56,174 bases of DNA from Calothrix membranacea FACHB-236 (GCF_014696315.1 NZ_JACJPX010000054.1:1-56174); one strand, 5' to 3'. Positions 26,440 to 36,708 are shown, counted from the first letter of the stretch. The notes: generated by a model not told the origin, from the sequence alone. Numbers and translations are program-made.

Positions 26440-28450
26440 TTAGTTGCTATATATTAACATCATCAAGGACAGCTAATTAAAGATGAAAAAGGTAACATTC
26501 TTAGAATTAGTGTCAGTAAACAAGCAATGCCATTAACACTAAAAATGCTAGTTTTCTCAAAGATTGTTCATTTTCCAATAAAATATAAAAGGTAAAATTC
26601 CTTTGATACTGTTGTGACAGGAAAAATACCGCACACTTGCCTTTGGAGGGCTTTGCATCGGCATAAGTATCTTGGTGAAAGCCAAACAATTAAGTTTTAT
26701 AAATCAAGGGTTGCCCATACTGTTAAGTAAATAAAGATTGTTGAATTTTTTCTTTAGCAAAAGCATTTGTTTTTCGCTCACGACTAAATTGGTTAAAAAA
26801 TTCTGGAAAAAACATAATATCATAAGATCTAACAATCAAGTTTTAGAAGATCAACATTGTTAAACGCTTTCTGGGAAAGAGGTTTTAGCAATATATCTAG
26901 TTGGTTATTAATCACTGTTAAGCTCATACTAACCAGCCATAACGCCACTGGAGAGGTTGCTGTCCCTGGCATCTAGCTATTGACATAAAACTTTATGCTT
27001 ATAAATGAAGATGTCTTGAGGACAAAGGCTGAGTAAATTTTTATGTTCATCTCATATGCACAGTTTGATGCAAAAATGATGCAAAAATTTAGTAGCTTGT
27101 CATCAACTTTTAATTAATTTGATTGCTTTCCTCAGTTAGTATTGCCCATAGCAATAGCCAATGATTGTGCTGTTTATATCTAATTAATTAAGAGCAAATT
27201 ACTACCAAATGATTATTTTAAAACTTATATCTTTGGTAAGTTGTGTTATTTATTTTCTGGCAAGTAACCACTATTCTTTTTTAAGAAATGAATTTTGAGG
27301 CTCTGAGGTAGTCGCTAAACTTTGTCATAACTATAGATGTGTGGTTTATTAAAAGTATTCATCTGACTAAAGTTACAGATATTAAGAATTTCTCTTAATA
27401 TATTTTCTTGCCATTGATGAATATCTTAGTTATTGCCAGAAAAAGTTATTTGCTGTGAATCATTATTTTGTGACCTCAGTTCACTGTATAAAAAATATTG
27501 TACACTTCAATATTTTTTGGGTGCATTTATTATAGCCATTATTGCTAAACTTTAAGCAATCTTTATTCAAGGCTTTAATCCTAGGTTTTGTATGCTTTGT
27601 AAAATAATTACATAAAAAACCTTGCCTACCTAAAGTTTTAGTGAATGAAATTTATAAATAATAAAATGCTGAACTTTAATTTAAAAGCAAGACAAATGTC
27701 TGCACAAGGTTGGTCAATTTTCAAAAGCTTAAACTTAGCAGCAAGCTTGGATGATATTGTGATAATTAATACATTTTAAATAGAAGAATAAGTAAGGATA
27801 TAAAAGAAGACTATTGTTACTTCATAAAGTTTTGAGCAAGTAAATAATCAGGCTATACGGGTCAAAATACTGATACGAGTATGGAATTGAGGTTTGCCGA
27901 CAAATCTACTTACAGAAAACTCTACCTGCTGTTACAAAGCAAGGGATATTTTTGTAACTGGAAGTACTTTATGCTTTAAAACACCAATTGAGTATTCAGT
28001 AACTTGTAGTAAACCTGGGATAGGTACTTGTAAACAAAGTTGGAATGTAGCGGTACAGGCGCATAATTAGTAGATATGACTCAAATCTAGAAATGAAGAG
28101 ATCTAGGTATGTGCAGTTTTACTATTAGCTTGAAAAATAGCATAGGGCATAGAGCATAAAGGAGGCAATACGGTCTTCTCCCTAGGGAAGAGGCTAGCGT
28201 CTGCCGTAGGATGACCCAAGGGCTGTAGGAGTTTCCCTCATGAGCAATTGCCGAAAGGGTTCCCCACGTTGTAGCAACTGTCATCATGGAAAAGACAGAT
28301 TTTCATGCTTGGTTATGCTAAAACCTGGCGTGAATGGCTGAGTTGAAATTAATCACAAGAAAAATCAGGGGAGCCACTAAATATATCTATCCCCAATGGC
28401 AAATGACAATATTTCCAGAAGGAGGCGTTTATCCCCCTTCTCACAAAAAG
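26440..28450. other. About 2 kb AT-rich stretch without recognisable genes
   Basis: No ORF above about 25 codons has coding character. I looked for tRNA, tmRNA and repeats and found none until 28135-28285. There a GC-richer segment ends in GTTGTAGCAACTG, resembling the repeat at 38271-38375. GGGCATAGAGCAT heptads begin at about 28140. Upstream sequences of zds and small RNAs could hide here, but I cannot support any. Confidence 0.5.
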
Positions 28451-30085
28451 CTATTCAAATTGTAGTTCGGGTACGAGTTGCAGAGTCCCAATACCTAAAT
28501 CTTTGGGTGAAAGCGATCGCGCTTCAAACAAAGCCATCATATCTCGCAATTGCGGGTTGCCACGAGCCGATCCTGTCAATCCTTTGGCAATAATTAAACC
28601 ACAATAGCCCTTAGTATTTTTACACCGCTGATTCCATTTTTTGCGGGCTTCTACATGGACGGGATCATCATCTAAAAATTCCCCAAACAGAAATAATTCA
28701 TTATTGTGGGTTTGTAATAAACCTAAGTCGTATTGATTGCCATCAAAGGGATCAGCTCCCGGATTAAAGCAAATTGCTTTTAATCCCCCAGCAGCTTCTA
28801 AATGTTCAATTACCGTCTTCGCTCTGGGGCGAGAAGTTTGAATTAAAATCACAGGTAAACCATCACCGACTTTGGCAATTTCACCCACAGGATGATAGGT
28901 AACGCCTTGACGCAAATACTCCAGCATTTCCCAAGAGACTACTCCCAAACTTAAGAACGAGTCTTCGGGGATCAAATCATCTCGTAATGAACTAAACATC
29001 ATGGAGGAGTCTGCTATTTCGTCATCTTCAATATCTAAGCCTGCCATTTCCTCCAATTCTGCCGCCAATTCTGGCATGGTAGAGACAGTCACAGATACTG
29101 TTTTCGTTGCTTCATCAGCATGGGGAAGTGTAATCCGATAGCGATGGCTGAGGCTGGGGAAGGAATCTGCATACAGTTGGCGACGGTGATCGCGGATAAA
29201 GCGGTTAAGGCTTTCTAAAGCTACAAAGACAACTAATGCTTCTTCGTCATACAAAACAGACCGCAACCCTTCTAAAGGGTGAATATTACCAAAGGTAGGG
29301 TCAACTTCAGATAAAGGTAAATCTGCTAAATCGCCATCATCTTCTTCATCAGTTTCATCGTTACGCTCAAAGGTGAGAAACAGGCAATCTTGTTTGAGAA
29401 AAGCTTCTTCTAAACGTCCTTGTGATTCTTCATCTCTTAAAACAGCCGCACGAAACTGCTTTAGGGATTCTTCAGAACGGTAGAACAAAATGCCATATTC
29501 CATTCCCAGCATCCCCATTACAGAGGCGTAGAGTTTACCTACATCCCATCTATTGATTTCTATAGATAAAATTTGCTGTTCTTCCAAAAATTGCCAGGGA
29601 GATGCTTGCCAAATTGTAAATGCCTTTTCTTGCAAAGCTTGTGCATACTGGGGAGGTAAATCAGGGATTTGACTATCAAGAATTTCCCCAAAAGAACGAA
29701 ACAGTTCATCAATTAAAGGTAATTCTGGTGCGTAGTCAATGGCGATGTCCAAATCTTGTAATACCCCGCGCAGATAAAATTGGATCTCGCGATCGCGCAC
29801 GACAATTCTTTGGGGACGAGCAGGTTTTGCTGGACTATGGGGATGTTCCATTGCTCGCATTAATGTGCGAACAACCGCCTCAGGCCCTGTTTCTGTGCCA
29901 ACTACATCCATTCCTCTGACAATACCTTGGGAACCGTCCACCCAAAGAATACAATCGCCCTTTCCTTCTGGATCTCTGGGCTGGGTTTGGGAAGATGACA
30001 ACGGACGGCGATCGCCCTCCCATACAGAAGGAATTTGGGTTAATTTCTTCAACCGACGACTGGTAGAGCGATTAAAACTTGTCAT
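28451..30085 (-). CDS. DUF6930 domain-containing cyanobacterial protein
   Basis: A 544-aa soluble protein of a family found in cyanobacteria, recognised from SEETG-free blocks such as CILWVDGSQGIVRGMDVVG near residues 45-63 and FWLE-like C-terminal repeats. It contains an acidic linker (NDETDEEDDGDLADLP) at about residue 245 and no membrane segments. Function is unknown. The gene is divergent from iscA with about 300 bp between the start codons; no clear promoter was recognised there. Confidence 0.7.
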   Translation of the reverse strand: MTSFNRSTSRRLKKLTQIPSVWEGDRRPLSSSQTQPRDPEGKGDCILWVDGSQGIVRGMDVVGTETGPEAVVRTLMRAMEHPHSPAKPARPQRIVVRDREIQFYLRGVLQDLDIAIDYAPELPLIDELFRSFGEILDSQIPDLPPQYAQALQEKAFTIWQASPWQFLEEQQILSIEINRWDVGKLYASVMGMLGMEYGILFYRSEESLKQFRAAVLRDEESQGRLEEAFLKQDCLFLTFERNDETDEEDDGDLADLPLSEVDPTFGNIHPLEGLRSVLYDEEALVVFVALESLNRFIRDHRRQLYADSFPSLSHRYRITLPHADEATKTVSVTVSTMPELAAELEEMAGLDIEDDEIADSSMMFSSLRDDLIPEDSFLSLGVVSWEMLEYLRQGVTYHPVGEIAKVGDGLPVILIQTSRPRAKTVIEHLEAAGGLKAICFNPGADPFDGNQYDLGLLQTHNNELFLFGEFLDDDPVHVEARKKWNQRCKNTKGYCGLIIAKGLTGSARGNPQLRDMMALFEARSLSPKDLGIGTLQLVPELQFE

Positions 30086-30393
30086 AGAGTAAGTTAATTA
30101 AAAGAAGCAATTTATCCGTCAATTTTTGGGATTGGTTAGCTTTAGATGCAATTTTCCTAGCCTTTACCTGAATATTTAGAGGCAATTTAGGCTACCACAA
30201 GGCTAAATCTCCCAAAATAGCGAATCTTAAAAGGCACCGAATCTCTCAATTCTAGAATAAAAATATTTAGCCGCTTTTGACGCAGTCTTTACAATTTACC
30301 AATCAGGGACATCAATGTCGCTAGAATGGATACAAAAACACTAACTACAACCCCAGCATACTGGTTAAAGCAATTCAGGAGTTGAAACAGCAG

Positions 30394-30750
30394 ATGACAC
30401 AAGCTACTCAGCCACAACAACGTGGAATTCAGTTAAGCGAAACCGCATTACGTCAAGTTAAGTCTCTTCGCGATAAGCAAGGTCAAGATTTATGCTTACG
30501 GGTAGGCGTGAGACAAGGCGGTTGTTCTGGGATGTCCTACATGATGGACTTTGAAGATGCCAGCCAGATTACCCCCCAGGATGAGATTTTTGACTATGAA
30601 GGGTTCAAAATTGTTTGCGATCGCAAAAGCTTATTATACCTCTATGGCTTAATGCTCGATTACAGCGATGCCATGATTGGTGGCGGCTTCCAATTCACTA
30701 ACCCCAATGCTAATCAAACTTGTGGTTGCGGTAAGTCATTTGGTGTCTAG
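30394..30750 (+). CDS. iscA: IscA/SufA-type iron-sulfur assembly protein
   Basis: A 118-aa A-type carrier that delivers Fe-S clusters or iron to targets. The three conserved cysteines are present in GGCSGMSY and the C-terminal TCGCGKSF. The start is set at ATG 30394: the AGGAG at 30377-30381 is 12 bases upstream, while a TTG at 30382 would be too close to it. The 308-bp gap before it (30086-30393) shows no gene. A TPR gene follows. Confidence 0.93.
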   Translation: MTQATQPQQRGIQLSETALRQVKSLRDKQGQDLCLRVGVRQGGCSGMSYMMDFEDASQITPQDEIFDYEGFKIVCDRKSLLYLYGLMLDYSDAMIGGGFQFTNPNANQTCGCGKSFGV

Positions 30751-30751
30751 T

Positions 30752-30850
30752 CCACAGTCAACCGTCAAAAGTCAACTGTTTACAGTCTTATATTATTGAT
30801 CCTTCACTAGATGATCCTTTACTATTGACCCTTGACCCTTGACAACTGAC
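30752..30850. repeat. AGTCAAC/TTGACCC-type 7-bp repeats between iscA and the TPR gene
   Basis: CAGTCAACCGTCAAAAGTCAAC at the left and TTGACCCTTGACCCTTGAC at the right are heptad arrays of opposite orientation, so the intergenic transcript can fold. The right array ends a few bases before the ATG at 30853. Confidence 0.75.
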
Positions 30851-30852
30851 CA

Positions 30853-31275
30853 ATGACTAATACTGTTGAATCCCTGTTTGATACAGGTTTAGAACGCTAT
30901 AAAGCAGGAGAAAGCGCAGCTTCTTTAATTCCGGTTTTTAAAGAAGTTTGCGATCGCTCTCCTAAAAGTAGTTCTGCTTGGACTTGTTTGGCTTGGTTAT
31001 ACATGCTGGACAACAAAGCCAACTTAGCTTACAAAGCTGCACTCAAGGCAGTCAAGCTCAATCCCCAAGACCCACAAGCCAGAATTAATCTCGCCGTGGC
31101 TATGTTAGAAACCGGTCAAAAAGGTTTGCGACAACATATTGATTTCGCCCAACAGTTAATTTTTGTTAATCAAGAATGGGAAGAGGAAGTCAGAAACAGC
31201 ATCGAAGATGGTTTAACAAGAAAACCAGATTGGCAGAGTTTGGCAAAAGTCAAAGGCTGGCTGTTTGAGAATTAG
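30853..31275 (+). CDS. TPR-repeat protein
   Basis: A 140-aa soluble helical protein. Two tetratricopeptide units are visible: SSAWTCLAWLYMLDNKANLA with YKAALKAVKLNPQDPQARINLA. The rest (FAQQLIFVNQEWEEEVRNSI) is helical. It probably mediates protein contacts; partner unknown. It follows iscA on the same strand, about 100 bp downstream, an arrangement that may mean co-transcription. Confidence 0.82.
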   Translation: MTNTVESLFDTGLERYKAGESAASLIPVFKEVCDRSPKSSSAWTCLAWLYMLDNKANLAYKAALKAVKLNPQDPQARINLAVAMLETGQKGLRQHIDFAQQLIFVNQEWEEEVRNSIEDGLTRKPDWQSLAKVKGWLFEN

Positions 31276-31383
31276 AGGCGCTTAGGCGCTTAGGCTAGGG
31301 TCTAGATAGTAGAATTATTGAGACTATAAAAATAAAGCTTAGTCTCTAATCCCTAGCCCTTTATCCCTCATTCTTAGATCTGT

Positions 31384-31626
31384 ATGAAAGAGAAATTGTT
31401 AAGCTGGCTAAACTTTGTTTTAGTTGCAGATGTATTCCTGGTTTTGTTTGGCTTTGCATGGTTTGCGATCGCAGTTATTGGAGATGCCTCTGGTGTCAAT
31501 TTAGGACTAGATTTGTGGCATCAACTCTGGCAACCTTTGTTTAATCCAGCTATTGGGATTCTCATGGGAGGGGCACTTGTCAGTGGTCTGATCAATTGGG
31601 TTTCGCGTAAATTTCAGGCTGATTAG
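31384..31626 (+). CDS. Small two-helix membrane protein
   Basis: An 80-aa protein with two hydrophobic segments (about residues 9-33 and 52-68), the second ending in a basic WVSRKF tail. Conserved in cyanobacteria from memory, function unknown. It follows the TPR gene by 108 bp on the same strand. It converges with the epimerase gene. Confidence 0.7.
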   Translation: MKEKLLSWLNFVLVADVFLVLFGFAWFAIAVIGDASGVNLGLDLWHQLWQPLFNPAIGILMGGALVSGLINWVSRKFQAD

Positions 31627-31654
31627 TTTAAAGTTTGACTTTCTACTCTTAAGG

Positions 31655-32575
31655 TTATTTTAAAATTTCTCTAAGCGCTGCTGGTAAATGAGGATACTGG
31701 TACTGAAAGCCTGATTCTACAGTGCGCTTAGGTAAAACTTGTTGACCTTCCAAAACTACTTTTGCTCCGTCTCCCAAGAGTGCTTCTAATGCTAAAGCGG
31801 GAACGGGTAACCAAGAAGGACGATGCATTACTTGCCCCATAGTTTGGCTTAACTCAGCCATACGGACGGGATTGGGAGCAGTAGCATTATATACACCTTC
31901 CATTTGGGGTTTTGCGATCGCTTGCAGAATCAGATTAACTACGTCGTCTAGATGAATCCACGAAAACCATTGCCTACCACTGCCAATCGGGCCACCGGCA
32001 AAGAGTTTGAAGGGAGTAATCATTTTACCCAAAGCGCCACCCATACCGAGGACAATACCAAACCGGAGAATGACTAAGCGCACACCAGCATTTTTTACCT
32101 TGTTCGCTTCTGCTTCCCACGCTAAACAGACTTCAGACAGAAAATCATTTCCCGATTGGCTGCTTTCGTCAAAGGTAGCAGTCTCACTAGTACCGTAAAA
32201 CCCAATAGCAGAGGTGTTAACTAACACTTGTGGTTTGGGGTTAGCTTTAGCTATTGCTTCCACAATTTTTTGTGTTCCTAGCTGACGGCTATTCAGAATC
32301 TCTTGTTTGTGTTCTGTTGTCCAGCGTTCCTCAGCGATAGGTTCACCTGCTAAATTCACCACCGCATCACAACCTGCGATCGCATCTTGCCAAGAGCCAG
32401 ATACAGTTGGTGTATACGCAATAATCTCTACATTGGGGAACGCCTGAGAGGGAAAAACTTTTCTGGCAAAGGTTGTATTACGAGTTAACACTAACACGCT
32501 ATTACCTTCCTGGTGGAGCCGTTCTACCAAACGACTACCCACAAATCCTGATGCTCCAGCAATTGCTATTTTCAT
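31655..32575 (-). CDS. TIGR01777 family NAD(P)-dependent epimerase
   Basis: A 306-aa extended-SDR protein. The nucleotide motif is GASGFVG (residues 7-13), the serine and YxxxK region is SAIGFYGTS, and the block WFSWIHLDDVVNLI and the C-terminal DUF1731-like domain (RTVESGFQYQYPHL) mark the TIGR01777 family. Its cyanobacterial and plant members include the SulA/GIANT CHLOROPLAST 1 group, linked to cell and plastid division (family knowledge); activity is not established. It is a single gene. Confidence 0.9.
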   Translation of the reverse strand: MKIAIAGASGFVGSRLVERLHQEGNSVLVLTRNTTFARKVFPSQAFPNVEIIAYTPTVSGSWQDAIAGCDAVVNLAGEPIAEERWTTEHKQEILNSRQLGTQKIVEAIAKANPKPQVLVNTSAIGFYGTSETATFDESSQSGNDFLSEVCLAWEAEANKVKNAGVRLVILRFGIVLGMGGALGKMITPFKLFAGGPIGSGRQWFSWIHLDDVVNLILQAIAKPQMEGVYNATAPNPVRMAELSQTMGQVMHRPSWLPVPALALEALLGDGAKVVLEGQQVLPKRTVESGFQYQYPHLPAALREILK

Positions 32576-32767
32576 AATCTACCATCTCCGCCAAACCCTA
32601 TTTTAAAGTTTTTTATCAAATTTTCAGCTTGCAGTTCTCTTCTTTTTGGGTAAAAAGACTTGGTTTGAGATTTTGGATGAGATTTCTTTAATGAATCTGT
32701 AATCACTTGCTGTTTACATGCTTCGATATTATAGGATGGACGGAGTGTTGCAAGGCGTGGGGCTATT

Positions 32768-33115
32768 ATGGCTCGCTATACCTGTTCATTTATTGTTTCT
32801 GTTCCTGTTGAGCATCTCCAGCCGTTGCTTGTAGATTTGCTACAAGACTGTGAATTGGATATTCAATACTACACAGGCGATTACATTATGGCTCGGGAGA
32901 TACCTGGGACTGTTTCATTTTCTAAAATGGTTAAAGTGGAAGTACTGATTGATAAATCAACAGCGACCGAAACAGAAACCCGGATGAGTATTGTGGTGAA
33001 AAATGAGGAACTGCCACTCCAACTGGATAATCACTGCCGACAAATGTTTGAATTTATCAAGCAAGCGATTGAACACAGTCGCCATTGGCATTTGATTGAA
33101 AGTTTAGCAGGGTAA
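32768..33115 (+). CDS. Conserved cyanobacterial protein of unknown function
   Basis: A 115-aa soluble alpha/beta protein (ARYTCSFIVSVPVEHLQ; YTGDYIMAREIPG; CRQMFEFIKQAIEHSRHWH). No motif of a known enzyme is seen. The start codon at 32768 is preceded by about 190 bp without genes after a divergent epimerase gene. The gap to the FHA gene (33116-33400) has only small inverted repeats such as GCTAGCTTCAGGCAAAGCTAGC. Confidence 0.6.
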   Translation: MARYTCSFIVSVPVEHLQPLLVDLLQDCELDIQYYTGDYIMAREIPGTVSFSKMVKVEVLIDKSTATETETRMSIVVKNEELPLQLDNHCRQMFEFIKQAIEHSRHWHLIESLAG

Positions 33116-33400
33116 TTTTTGCTACATCTCATTTTAGGCATCGGCTGCGGCTAGCTTCAGGCAAAGCTAGCTCAAGCAACGCGCCACAAATTATACTCAT
33201 ACTAATTTTAGATGGTGAATTTAGCTCAAAAGTTCTGACTACAGGCTTTTCGAGTAAACTCTGTTTAATAGATGTTGTTATGTCCAACTCATCATGACAA
33301 ACGGTAGCTTACAGCTTCTGCATCTGTAAGTAGCCTATGAAGATATTGGCTGCTTGTAATTTTTTGAGCAAGCGCCTCTATTTTGATGATGTTATTGGTT

Positions 33401-33904
33401 TTAGATGTCCTCTAGATCGTCAGTCATACCCGGATTTATTAGTGTAATATCATACTCACTAGCATCCGTCATGCCTGAGCGATGAGTATTTCTTAACAAG
33501 TAATAAATGGCACGTACTTGAGGCCCAAAAACGATTTCGTCTTCATTTCTCAGATCGTGGGATGGCATCTTCCGTCCATTAATCATGAGACCGTTAGAAC
33601 TAAGTTTGCCTTTAGCATCGCCATCGACAATTCGATAATAATAGCTATGGCTATTCTGTTCGCGTGGTAATCTTACTAATGTGGCATGGCGGCGAGAGAC
33701 AAACTGCGACACCAAACGGATATTGCAATCACGATCTCTACCAATAGAGTAGATGGGATTTTCTAGCGAAAATTCCTTACGACCTTGATCGTCTTCAAGA
33801 ATGAGAAGATGGCTTTCGTTGGTTTCTGCGGCCATTGATGTGTCGTTACTAAAATCGCTTGAAATTTGATTGCTGAAGATGTGTTTAATATAGTTTCCTG
33901 CCAT
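33401..33904 (-). CDS. FHA domain protein
   Basis: A 167-aa soluble protein whose middle, about residues 45-125, is a forkhead-associated phosphothreonine-binding domain (YSIGRDRDCNIRL; SRRHATLVR; LSSNGLMINGRKM). All key FHA residues (GR, S-R-H, N-G) are there. A Met at residue 24 is an alternative start. The flanking regions are short and unstructured. It is probably a reader of Ser/Thr kinase signals; partner unknown. Confidence 0.88.
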   Translation of the reverse strand: MAGNYIKHIFSNQISSDFSNDTSMAAETNESHLLILEDDQGRKEFSLENPIYSIGRDRDCNIRLVSQFVSRRHATLVRLPREQNSHSYYYRIVDGDAKGKLSSNGLMINGRKMPSHDLRNEDEIVFGPQVRAIYYLLRNTHRSGMTDASEYDITLINPGMTDDLEDI

Positions 33905-34097
33905 TATTACGCATTACAGTCTTTGGTACAGCTTTAATAAGCATTTAAGTGCATTTTGACTCAATAAAGTAGAATATTGCTCTTCTACTCCTGCTACTTT
34001 CATTTTAGGAAGATTCTCAACAGATTTGGTAGATGCATCAATCCTGATGATTGGTTGAGTCTGCCTATAAAGGCAGAATTACGAAGGAGTTGAGCGT

Positions 34098-34130
34098 ATG
34101 ATCTCCGAAAAAGAAATTTACGGTCGATGA
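34098..34130 (+). other. Ten-codon ORF with a strong ribosome site
   Basis: GAAGGAG followed 9 bases later by ATG opens a frame MISEKEIYGR that stops at 34128-34130, overlapping the 3' end of copA on the other strand. A TCTGCC/GGCAGA hairpin (34060-34077) precedes it. It may be the remains of a truncated gene start or a leader peptide. Confidence 0.25.
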
Positions 34131-36592
34131 GCCAAACGCCGTAATAAAACTGAGTTACTAACAACACTAACTGAGCTGAAGGCCATTAATGCGGCGGCAC
34201 CAGATGGGCTAAGGAGAAAACCCAAACTCGGTAATAAAACACCTGCTGCTAAGGGAATACCAATTGTATTATATGCAAAAGCCCAGAATAAATTCTGCCG
34301 GATTTTGTTGAAAGTGGCACGACTGAGGTGAATTGATTCCACAACATCGCTGAGGCGATCGCGCATTAATACAATAGCAGCAGTTTCCATCGCTACATCG
34401 GAACCAGAATATAAAGCAATTCCTACATCTGCTTGCGATAAAGCAGGCGCATCATTGATCCCATCTCCCACCATTGCCACAATAGATTTTGATTTGGAGA
34501 TGTTGATTGTTTCCCCAACCTGAAGAGATTGGATAGCAGCGGCTTTTTTGCTTGGGGGAACACCAGCAATTACATCATCGTTACTTAGTCCCAGTTGTTT
34601 ACCGATCGCACTCGCAGCTTCTTGGCGATCGCCGCTGAGTAACATCACCCGTAAACCCATCTGGCGCAATTTATCGACTGTAGCTTTGGCATCTGGTCTC
34701 AGGGTATCAGCAACGCCAATAATTCCGGTTAAAATCCCGCCTACTGCCACACAAACAACTGTTTTACCCTCTGCGGCTAATTTTTGGCTTAACTGTTGTG
34801 CAGTCTCACTAATGGCAATTCCGTGCCAACTCAACCATTCCCAATTTCCCAACAGGACATTTTTACCTTGGACTACAGCCGATACACCTAGTCCTGGTTC
34901 TGTGTGAAAATCTACAGCTTCAGGTATAGTTAATTCTTGTTGCTGTGCTTCCTGCTGAATGGCTTTAGCAAGAGGATGGTATGTACCACTTTCTACAGCA
35001 GCAGCGAATTGTATAAGAGACTGGGAGTTAGCAACTAGGGAAGATTCGCCCTCAGAGGCTACTTCTTCAATTAGCAGACAATCTGTAACAGTGGGATTCC
35101 CTGTAGTTAACGTGCCTGTTTTATCAAAGACTATGGTATCTAGCTGGTGAACGCGTTCCAAAACGTCACCGCCTTTGATTAACAAACCTCGTTCTGCACC
35201 TAAGCCAGTCCCAACCAAAATTGCTGTGGGTGTAGCCAAACCCAAAGCACAAGGACAAGCCACCACCATAACTGCGATCGCTAATTTTAAGCTGATCAGG
35301 AGTGGAGAATAATGAGTGCTGAGTGCTAAATGCTGAGTGCTGAGTGGGGAGTGGTGGGACATTTCCATGCTGGTTGACATGGCAATATCTGGCCAGATGT
35401 GGACACCAAAGAAATACCAAAAGACAAAGGTTAATGAAGCCGCTGCTAATACACCGTAGGTAAAGTAACCAGCTACCGTATCGGCTAATTTCTGAACAGG
35501 TGCTTTCCGGGTTTGGGCATCTTCCACCAGGGCTACAATATGGGCTAATGTGGTATCGCTACCTGTACGAGTTGCTTGAATTGCGATCGCACCTGATTGA
35601 TTAATAGTACCTGCTGTAACAAAATCTCCAGGCTGTTTGATGACTGGTACAGCTTCCCCTGTCAACATGGACTCATCAACCGTGGTTTGCCCTAACCGCA
35701 CCTCGCCATCTACGGGGATTTTATCGCCAGGTAGTATCTGTAGCCATTCACCAACTCTCACTTGTTCTGCAGGAATCTCGATGCTAGCAGAACCGATAAC
35801 GGCATCTCGACTTGCACCATTACTTTCTTGCCCAATTTTCTCAGGATTAGCAATCAACCGCGCTACTTGTGGTTGTAATGCTAGCAGTTGCCGAAATGCT
35901 GCTGCAGCGCGACCTCTAGCTTGTTGTTCTAATGTGCGCCCCAAAAGAATGAAGCCTAACATCATCACTGGTTCATCAAAAAAGCACTCCCAACCCATTT
36001 GCGGGAAGATTAGCGCCACCAAACTGGCTGTATAGGCTGTCAGGGTTCCCAAACCTATCAAAGTATTCATATTGGGCGCATTTCGCCGCCAGCCTAGCCA
36101 GCCATCAACTAAAATTGGGCGACCGGGAAATAGGATTGCCACTGTTGCCAGTCCACAATGGAACCAGATGTTATTTAAAAATGGCAACGTTACACCGCTA
36201 ATCGTACTAAAATGCCCAATTCCTGACAAAACTAGTAGCAAGCCAGCAACTAATAACTGCTTGAGTGCAGATTGCATTTCTCGGCGCTGACGTGCTTCTG
36301 GGTCTTCTCGGGTAGATATTTCACCTGCGGCTGTTCGTGGTTGAGTTGGGAAGCCATTGGCACTCAAATGCTTTGCCAATTGTTCGGCATCAACTGCACC
36401 CACTTCTGACTCTACAACTGCGACCTCAGTCGCCAGGTTCACACAGGCACTCTTGACTCCTGGATGTTGAGTTAGCTGCCTTTCTACTGCTTTCACACAC
36501 CCAGCACACTTCATGCCCCCAACATCCAGAATTATTTTCTCTGTAATGGGCATCATTTCTGGGGTGAGATTCGTTTTGGGAACAAGTTGCAT
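34118..36592 (-). CDS. copA: Copper-transporting P1B-type ATPase
   Basis: An 824-aa Cu(I) pump. One N-terminal heavy-metal domain has GGMKCAGC (C29, C32). Membrane metal site CPC lies in VACPCALGLATP, the phosphorylated Asp is D490 in DKTGTLT, the actuator motif is MLTGEAVP, and TM7/TM8 contain AYNTIGIP and SSVSVVSN, the P1B-1 (Cu+) pattern. Direction (cytosol to thylakoid or outside, CtaA/PacS/CopA-like) cannot be decided. The loop before the CPC helix contains a stretch coded by a 7-bp repeat array (see 35301-35356) next to MSTSMEMSHH, a Met/His-rich part that could bind copper. The gene stands alone; a Csp-type copper protein is encoded at 17 kb. Confidence 0.93.
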   Translation of the reverse strand: MQLVPKTNLTPEMMPITEKIILDVGGMKCAGCVKAVERQLTQHPGVKSACVNLATEVAVVESEVGAVDAEQLAKHLSANGFPTQPRTAAGEISTREDPEARQRREMQSALKQLLVAGLLLVLSGIGHFSTISGVTLPFLNNIWFHCGLATVAILFPGRPILVDGWLGWRRNAPNMNTLIGLGTLTAYTASLVALIFPQMGWECFFDEPVMMLGFILLGRTLEQQARGRAAAAFRQLLALQPQVARLIANPEKIGQESNGASRDAVIGSASIEIPAEQVRVGEWLQILPGDKIPVDGEVRLGQTTVDESMLTGEAVPVIKQPGDFVTAGTINQSGAIAIQATRTGSDTTLAHIVALVEDAQTRKAPVQKLADTVAGYFTYGVLAAASLTFVFWYFFGVHIWPDIAMSTSMEMSHHSPLSTQHLALSTHYSPLLISLKLAIAVMVVACPCALGLATPTAILVGTGLGAERGLLIKGGDVLERVHQLDTIVFDKTGTLTTGNPTVTDCLLIEEVASEGESSLVANSQSLIQFAAAVESGTYHPLAKAIQQEAQQQELTIPEAVDFHTEPGLGVSAVVQGKNVLLGNWEWLSWHGIAISETAQQLSQKLAAEGKTVVCVAVGGILTGIIGVADTLRPDAKATVDKLRQMGLRVMLLSGDRQEAASAIGKQLGLSNDDVIAGVPPSKKAAAIQSLQVGETINISKSKSIVAMVGDGINDAPALSQADVGIALYSGSDVAMETAAIVLMRDRLSDVVESIHLSRATFNKIRQNLFWAFAYNTIGIPLAAGVLLPSLGFLLSPSGAAALMAFSSVSVVSNSVLLRRLAHRP
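35301..35356. repeat. 7-bp repeat array inside the copA coding sequence
   Basis: Eight consecutive heptads: AGTGGAG, AATAATG, AGTGCTG, AGTGCTA, AATGCTG, AGTGCTG, AGTGGGG, AGTGGTG. On the minus strand they encode the stretch HHSPLSTQHLALST and its flank. The copA frame is intact. Such arrays are normally intergenic. Confidence 0.85.
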
Positions 36593-36708
36593 GGCAAGAG
36601 TTTAGTTAGATTCGCTGCAAATTTTCAACGCTCATTCAAAGCGTCCTAATTTGAGGGTAGGCGAAATTTTGAACTAAGACTGCTTGTCGAAGATAAATTT
36701 AAACAAGG

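Noticed and set aside
28087-28287. 66-codon minus-strand frame
   Set aside because: It lies in the repeat-like GC-richer segment and translates a GGGCAT/GAGCAT heptad and dyad; not coding-like.
35166-35420. 84-codon minus-strand frame inside copA
   Set aside because: It is another frame over the heptad array within copA, whose own frame is intact with all P-type ATPase motifs.
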